Below, in pieces: positions 58,947-64,000 of a DNA stretch of 64,000 bases (position 1 is the first letter of the stretch; each line of letters opens with the position of its first letter). This DNA is from Carya illinoinensis (Eukaryota > Streptophyta > Magnoliopsida > Fagales > Juglandaceae). The translations under genes and the position numbers were made by a program. The DNA is taken from positions 29,934,864 through 29,998,863 of the forward strand of contig NC_056762.1 of the NCBI RefSeq assembly GCF_018687715.1. The letters are read 5' to 3'. Below the pieces are notes generated by a model. The model made no database searches, was not told where the DNA came from, and saw nothing but the letters and a program-made list of their open reading frames with translations.

Positions 58947-60130
58947 TCACTTGCTTCGATGCATACCATCATTGGACGAAATTCCAGAGTCCGTCTGAAG
59001 GTAGTCTTCATTACTTTCTATCGTTATCATTGTTTTCATCCTATTCCTCGTTGATGAAGTCATCATCAATGCCAAGGTCCTTTCTTCGTGAAGGGATATT
59101 ACGTCTTCTAATATTGTGACTTCAGCAACATGGAGTGGTTCTCCATCAGAACAATGCAAGGGATTCCTTGTGCCATTGTCATCATATTAAGGGTCAACTT
59201 CTACATATCAGGGTTCATTCTCTTGAAAAGCACCATTCTAGAATAAACCCCATCATCATCATCATTGACCAATGATATAATCGAAACATTATATATGTTC
59301 CTATTCATCACCTTTTATATCATGGACCAATTACCACCCAAACAATGTCTTTTAAGGAAAAACGCTTGAGAGGCTTGACAAGCAAACACTAATGACTCAT
59401 TCGTATACCATTTTTTAGAAGTATTGACACTAGTTAAATGGTCACCAACACACATTCCTCTTTTCCTATCAATGATATCAAACTAGCTAGTCGCATTTGA
59501 ACATTTGATGTCATCTCATATAATGTAATTGTAATATGTCAATCAACACGCCATATCAATCAACAAGCTTTGAGCATGTTTACCATTAACAACCACCCCA
59601 TTGTTCTGGATTCGGCAATAGTGTCCACGATTCTTTGTATGGAATATGATTACATTCATTATGCAAGCAGCATATGAAGCAACCCGTGGATCTAGTCTAC
59701 ATGCGAGAGCATATATATCTACAAAGATTGCATTAGAATTTGTTAAACGCAATTGCTAATTTGTGGATAGTGATAGTGTAACAAGTCTATTAGAAATGAT
59801 ATTCTTGCTTAAATTGACAATAATAAATGTGTATAAAGGTAACCTACCTGTGTGTGAAATCAACTTGAAAATTCACTTCGATGTCTATACTCTGCATTAT
59901 TAGTGCAACTAGTTTTCATCTTGTTGTAGTGCTCACTACAATTTCAAAATAATATGAGTAGAGTTAGAAATGTTTAACTAATGCTATATGTATAAAATAC
60001 AAGTAGTGGAATAGCCAATATACTTTAGGTATTGTCCAATCTTTGCACAATTATTAAACTTGTACCACTTTGCCTTTACAAGTAGAGTCTCATCCAATTG
60101 ATTGGAGATTGGCAAGCACACGCCTTTTGT
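58947..60130 (-). pseudogene. C-terminal fragment of a second CACTA TnpD-type gene
   Basis: On the minus strand, from right to left: LDETLLVKAKWYKFNNCAKI (about 60100-60040), then after an intron-like gap EHYNKMKTSC (about 59940), then VDIYALACRLDPRVASYAAC (59720-59660). Next comes DUF4216-like FDIIDRKRGMCVGDHLTSVN (about 59490-59430) and LVFACQASQAFFLKR. It ends in an acidic/Ser-rich tail near 58950-59160. The order and intron positions match the C-terminal half of the TnpD gene at 46.9-48.3 kb, but stops and gaps are present. No CACTA ends were found around it. Confidence 0.8.
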
Positions 60131-60903
60131 GAGAAAACAAACAATCATTCAAATTCAGTACCTTATTGGATCGAGAAGTCGACCAGACCGAATAGTTTAG
60201 TCCGAACCGGACTGGATTGAGAGTCTTATTGGTCGGTCTTGGGGTGTGGTATTTTTGGACCTGACCGAACCAAGACCGACCAAATATATATATTTAAATA
60301 TTTGTTAAAATATAGTATATTATTTTATATAAGAGTTGTATAAGTAAATTATGTAATTTTCATCTAAAGGATCGCCGTTGACCACATATCTAATAAAGTT
60401 ATTTAATATTCATTAACAAATATCACTTAATTTTAATTTTATTAATTTAATTAATTTTTTGTATTAATTTTTCTATTGAAAAAAGAAAAAAAAAAGGAGA
60501 AAAAAATATCCATGGACCTGAATCATGGCTTGCAATGAGACAATACGTGACCTGAATTAGAACCCTTTGAAACTTTATTTTATAATATGAGAATATCTTA
60601 TAAAACTATATCTTGATTTTAAATTAATCAAATAAAAAAATTATTGCTGAGCTATTAAATATATATATATATATACACATATATAGCTTATTATGTTTGA
60701 GATAAACTGGAATATTATAAATGCATGCTGTATAGTATAAAAACTATTGTTGAGCTAAAAAATATATTGCCCGCACGTACAACAACAACATGATCAATGC
60801 CTTTACTGGACTACAACATTTTTTAGAAAAAGGTCATGATTTTTATCCGGATCTCCCTCTTTTTTTTTTTTTTTTGCAATGCAAAATCTGGTCTAATAAT
60901 TAA
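60131..60903. other. Intergenic DNA with GACCGAAC-type words
   Basis: No gene. 60175-60290 holds repeated GACCGA/TCGGTC words in both orientations (CGACCAGACCGAA, TTGGTCGGTCTTGG, CTGACCGAACCAAGACCGAC). It resembles a subterminal repeat region of an unidentified DNA element. Confidence 0.4.
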
Positions 60904-61082
60904 GAACAATATTACATACTATTATAGAGTATGCAGATGTCATGCAATTCTTTTTTAAAAAAGTATAGTTTATTATTAAAAAAATTAATTTTTTATCGTG
61001 TAGGTCTTGTACGTATTTACTCATTTTTCTCAAAATAATTACATGACACTTGTACATTATACAACTAAAAATATCATTTCTC
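60904..61082. mobile_element. 179-bp MITE, copy C of a three-copy family
   Basis: Starts GAACAATATTACATACTATT and ends AAAATATCATTTCTC. Internal words TTTTTTAAAAAAGTATAG, TTTATTATTAAAAAAATTAA and ACATGACACTTGTACA match copies A and B. More diverged than copy A. Confidence 0.6.
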
Positions 61083-62539
61083 AATAATTAATAATTAAAG
61101 CCATTTCTTTGTCGATTTGATCGTTTTCTCTAAATGGCAAAAACATATTCATTGTTTTCATTTCTAGCCTTCACATGAGTACAGTGGTATGCATAATATT
61201 GTCAAGGAGCAATGATTAATATATATAGTAGCAAATATAATAATTCCTTCTTTATATAATTGATGAATCTCACCATACTATACCCATAAAAAAAAAAAAA
61301 AAATTAATGTTCTTTACCTTAAGGTATCATGACTTTTTGCCCCATTACCCTCATGTGGTCCACTACTCTAATTTAATATTATTACTTGTTCTTTCAAGGT
61401 GCAAGCTGAGTAGATGTTTTTTGTTTTTTTTAATAAGATATACCAGTGCTACAACTCAGTACTATAAAAAGAAAAGAATGAGAATCAATAAAGAGTGCTG
61501 TTTCTCAACTTAATTAGAAACCCTAATAGTGAGGAAGAATGGAAGTTTGCTTAACCTTATAGTTTTCACATAATTATTGAAAATTTGAAAAGAAGTATTA
61601 CGGACACAAAGAGATCCCATAAACTTGATTGCATAGTTGTATATATATTTATAATACGTTAGATTTATTTTACAATAAAAAAAAATTGTATAATTCAACA
61701 CGTCAATTTGTTGAATTACTTTCATAAATGTGTAAGCATGCATTACGAACACTCCAACTTTAATAGTCTTTATTACAATATTTTGTTTTGGTCTTAAAGT
61801 CAGAATGATGACAAAATCACATGATGCTGCTTAAAATTGATGGGTGAAAATTGATTGATTTGTTGAGTGCGTGATAGCTAAGGATCCAACAATTGGAGTT
61901 CGTATACGTTTTAAGGTTTTATAAGGACATCATTCTTCTTCGAAACTTCAATTCCTGGCTAGAGATATATATGTTTCAGCCATTGCCTCATTTCGCTTCG
62001 CACTCCTGTGTCCGTATCTCATGCCATCTCCACTTCGTGCTTGCCCTACTTGAGCTTAAGTAAATATTTTCTTCAAGTGGATAAAAAGAATATTATGCAT
62101 TTGAAAAGGAGTATGGCCCCAAGGTAGAGTGAAACATGTTTTTCCCTCTGTTCAATTGTCCACAAAATCAGGTTTTAAAATGCCAAATAAAATGCAAACC
62201 TCAAAACCTAAGAAATTAAATTACAAAACAATTAAAGTGCGAAAATTATTGAGTGCCTCTGGTTGGAAGTCAGCGTGGAGATGAAATGCACCATTCACAC
62301 TGCTTATATGATAATATCTTATTTCAAAAATTATAAATTTTAAAATTTTCTTACAAATTAAATCATACAATATCATTAATATGAAAGGTACGTACGTCCT
62401 CCACACCAAGATTTCAAATAAAATTATAAACTATTAATTTGATTAATAATAAACTATCATATAAAATCATGTCAATTTATATATTTATTTTTATGAAATC
62501 ATTTTATAATTGTAACACTTCTCTTAAAAATATAATTAA
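61083..62539. other. Intergenic AT-rich DNA
   Basis: No supported gene, RNA or bounded repeat. Confidence 0.45.
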
Positions 62540-63194
62540 AAGTATTGGTATTGGATTAGACAAATGTTAGTGAAGCCAAAAATTTGGCTCATTTTTTATT
62601 AAATCAGCTGCATTATTCTAGTTAAATCAGCTACAGTAAATCTATTGCAAAAGTCATATTTGGAGAGTTACTGTTGACGAACTAAAAGCATATTTTATTA
62701 AAAAATAATTTAGCAAAGGTCCAACTTTCAATGCAAACTGAGGAGTTTGATATTCTTCATTGTTTTACATTTAGTACCTGCAAGCAACATTTTACATTTT
62801 GATTACTTGAGGTCGGATTTTAACTTTTCTTGTGCTTGTTATTTCATATATATATATTAATTTGACTACAAAATCGATTAAATTAATGTTCAATTTTGTT
62901 GTTATAAAGTATCAGGATTGACAAAATGTGTTTGTTTGATAATTGGGTTGGAAAAAAAAAAGTTGTCAAATAATAATTTAATTAAAAATTAAATTATTAA
63001 TTAACATATGATTAGTATAATTACAAAATTTGAAAAAAAAAATTATAAAAAAATATTATTTTTAAAAAGTAATAATTTATTAATATTTTGGCTAATAGAT
63101 AGATAATCTAATGTGGAGTTATATCTTGAATGACAAAGGCCAATCATGTTGTTTTAGGCAAATTTTAACTTTGACTAGACCATTGCCAATGCTC
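62540..63194. mobile_element. MITE-like element, 655 bp, AGCATTGG ends
   Basis: The left end AAGTATTGGTATTGGATTAG and right end on the minus strand GAGCATTGGCAATGGTCTAG are inverted copies (14 of 20). TAA at 62537-62539 and 63195-63197 is a candidate target duplication. The interior is AT-rich and non-coding. Confidence 0.65.
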
Positions 63195-63197
63195 TAA

Positions 63198-64000
63198 AGG
63201 AGAGAGAGATAAAGCTGAGTAAAAATTTAAAAATCTAACTCTAAATTCGACTTTGCTCTGACTCCGACTCTATTTTGTCCAAGTCGGATTTCTATTTTAA
63301 TTTTTCAATCGAAGTCAGAGTCGGACCCAAAGCTGTTGCTGAACCAACTCTGACTTTAAATCCGACTCTGATATTGTACATATGTTATAAAAATATACAT
63401 TTATATATATATATATATATATATATTTATCATATATGCTAATATAGTTATATAGTTATATAGCCAGAACTTATATAATTCAATTCAATAATTTACTAGT
63501 ATAAGCTAATTATTATAAAATAATATACTTATACTATAATATAAATAGAATAATGATAGTTTAGTATACGTAAATATCATAGTATTATTATCATAGATAA
63601 TCAAATATAGAAATAAGTTAGGCGCTATTATTTAAATAATTCTAGCATAATAAGTTAATAACCATATACTAATTTACTAAAGTATAACATGTAATTACAC
63701 ACCGAAAAGTCTAGTATATAACCAAGCTAGACATTAGTATAATAACATGTAATACTAATGTATAATAACATGTAATTAGACACTATAGTATAAATTTAGT
63801 ATAAAAATAATTTAAATATTAGTATAGAAGTAAATTAGCAATAAATAATTTAGTTTTAATTTTAAATTTTTTAGAAAAATTGAAATTTAAAAGTCTACAA
63901 AAAAATATCTTTTAAAATAGGCTAAATATGAAACTAAAAAAAAAAACTAAAACTAAAAACATAAATCCGACTCTATTCTGACAAGCTGGATACAAATAAA
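63198..64000. other. hAT-2-like subterminal repeats and AT-rich tail, truncated by window end
   Basis: 63235-63375 holds repeated GACTCCGACTC/AAGTCAGAGTCGGA words like those at the ends of hAT-2, and AAATCCGACTCTATTCTGAC reappears at 63963-63982. Between them lies a very AT-rich stretch with a (TA)n run at about 63401-63426 and many TATAGTATAATA words. This may be a small non-autonomous relative of hAT-2, with the far end outside the window. Confidence 0.45.

Overview
This window looks like nuclear DNA of a flowering plant, most probably a woody eudicot. It has AT-rich intergenic DNA, GT-AG introns, an intron-containing plant-type elongator tRNA-Met gene, plant-specific gene families (a VQ-motif protein) and plant transposon classes (hAT, CACTA/EnSpm, copia and gypsy LTR elements, LINE, MITEs). 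I cannot name the species from sequence alone. A Fagales genome is only an impression from the TCATCTCATCT-type MITEs. There is no bacterial, viral or organellar organisation.

Host genes lie in the first 20 kb. A VQ-motif gene (minus strand) enters from the left edge, with its 5' leader ending near 1018. A tRNA-Met(CAU) gene (minus) at 13867-13952 abuts a near-perfect 363-bp tandem duplication. A plus-strand gene with 5' leader exons from about 13995 and a CDS at 16390-16899 encodes a small protein with a bZIP-type basic region but no leucine zipper. A minus-strand gene (18705-19037) encodes a 110-residue conserved small plant protein.

The rest is mostly transposable elements, many with boundaries fixed by target-site duplications (TSDs) read directly from the sequence: hAT-1 (1491-6300, TSD TTTATTAT); hAT-2 (20333-24156, TSD CTTTACAA); a short LINE-like retroposon (25387-26104, 16-bp TSD and poly-A); a decayed copia element (about 28200-34880) carrying a MITE and a solo LTR (29151-33576, TSD TTAAC) that itself carries another solo LTR (32062-33377, TSD TTAAG); a solo LTR (35166-39685, TSD ATATG) carrying a copia element with both LTRs (35388-39205); a 13.3-kb CACTA element (41844-55168, TSD ATG); and a minus-strand gypsy-type solo LTR (55819-58069, TSD GCTTC). 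Fragments of other CACTA elements lie at 24630-24881 and 58947-60130. At least five Tourist-like MITEs have TAA target duplications, and a separate family of about 170-bp MITEs has three copies.

Functionally, the CACTA element is the most interesting. Its TnpD-type transposase gene is broken by three in-frame stops, but its TnpA-type gene reads open through six exons with consensus splice sites. Most other element genes are visibly dead. I found no convincing new multi-gene system. The best candidates for something undescribed are a hairpin repeat array and a CGCTCGAGCG palindrome array inside LTRs, the zipper-less basic-region protein, and the tandem duplication whose edge cuts the tRNA gene.
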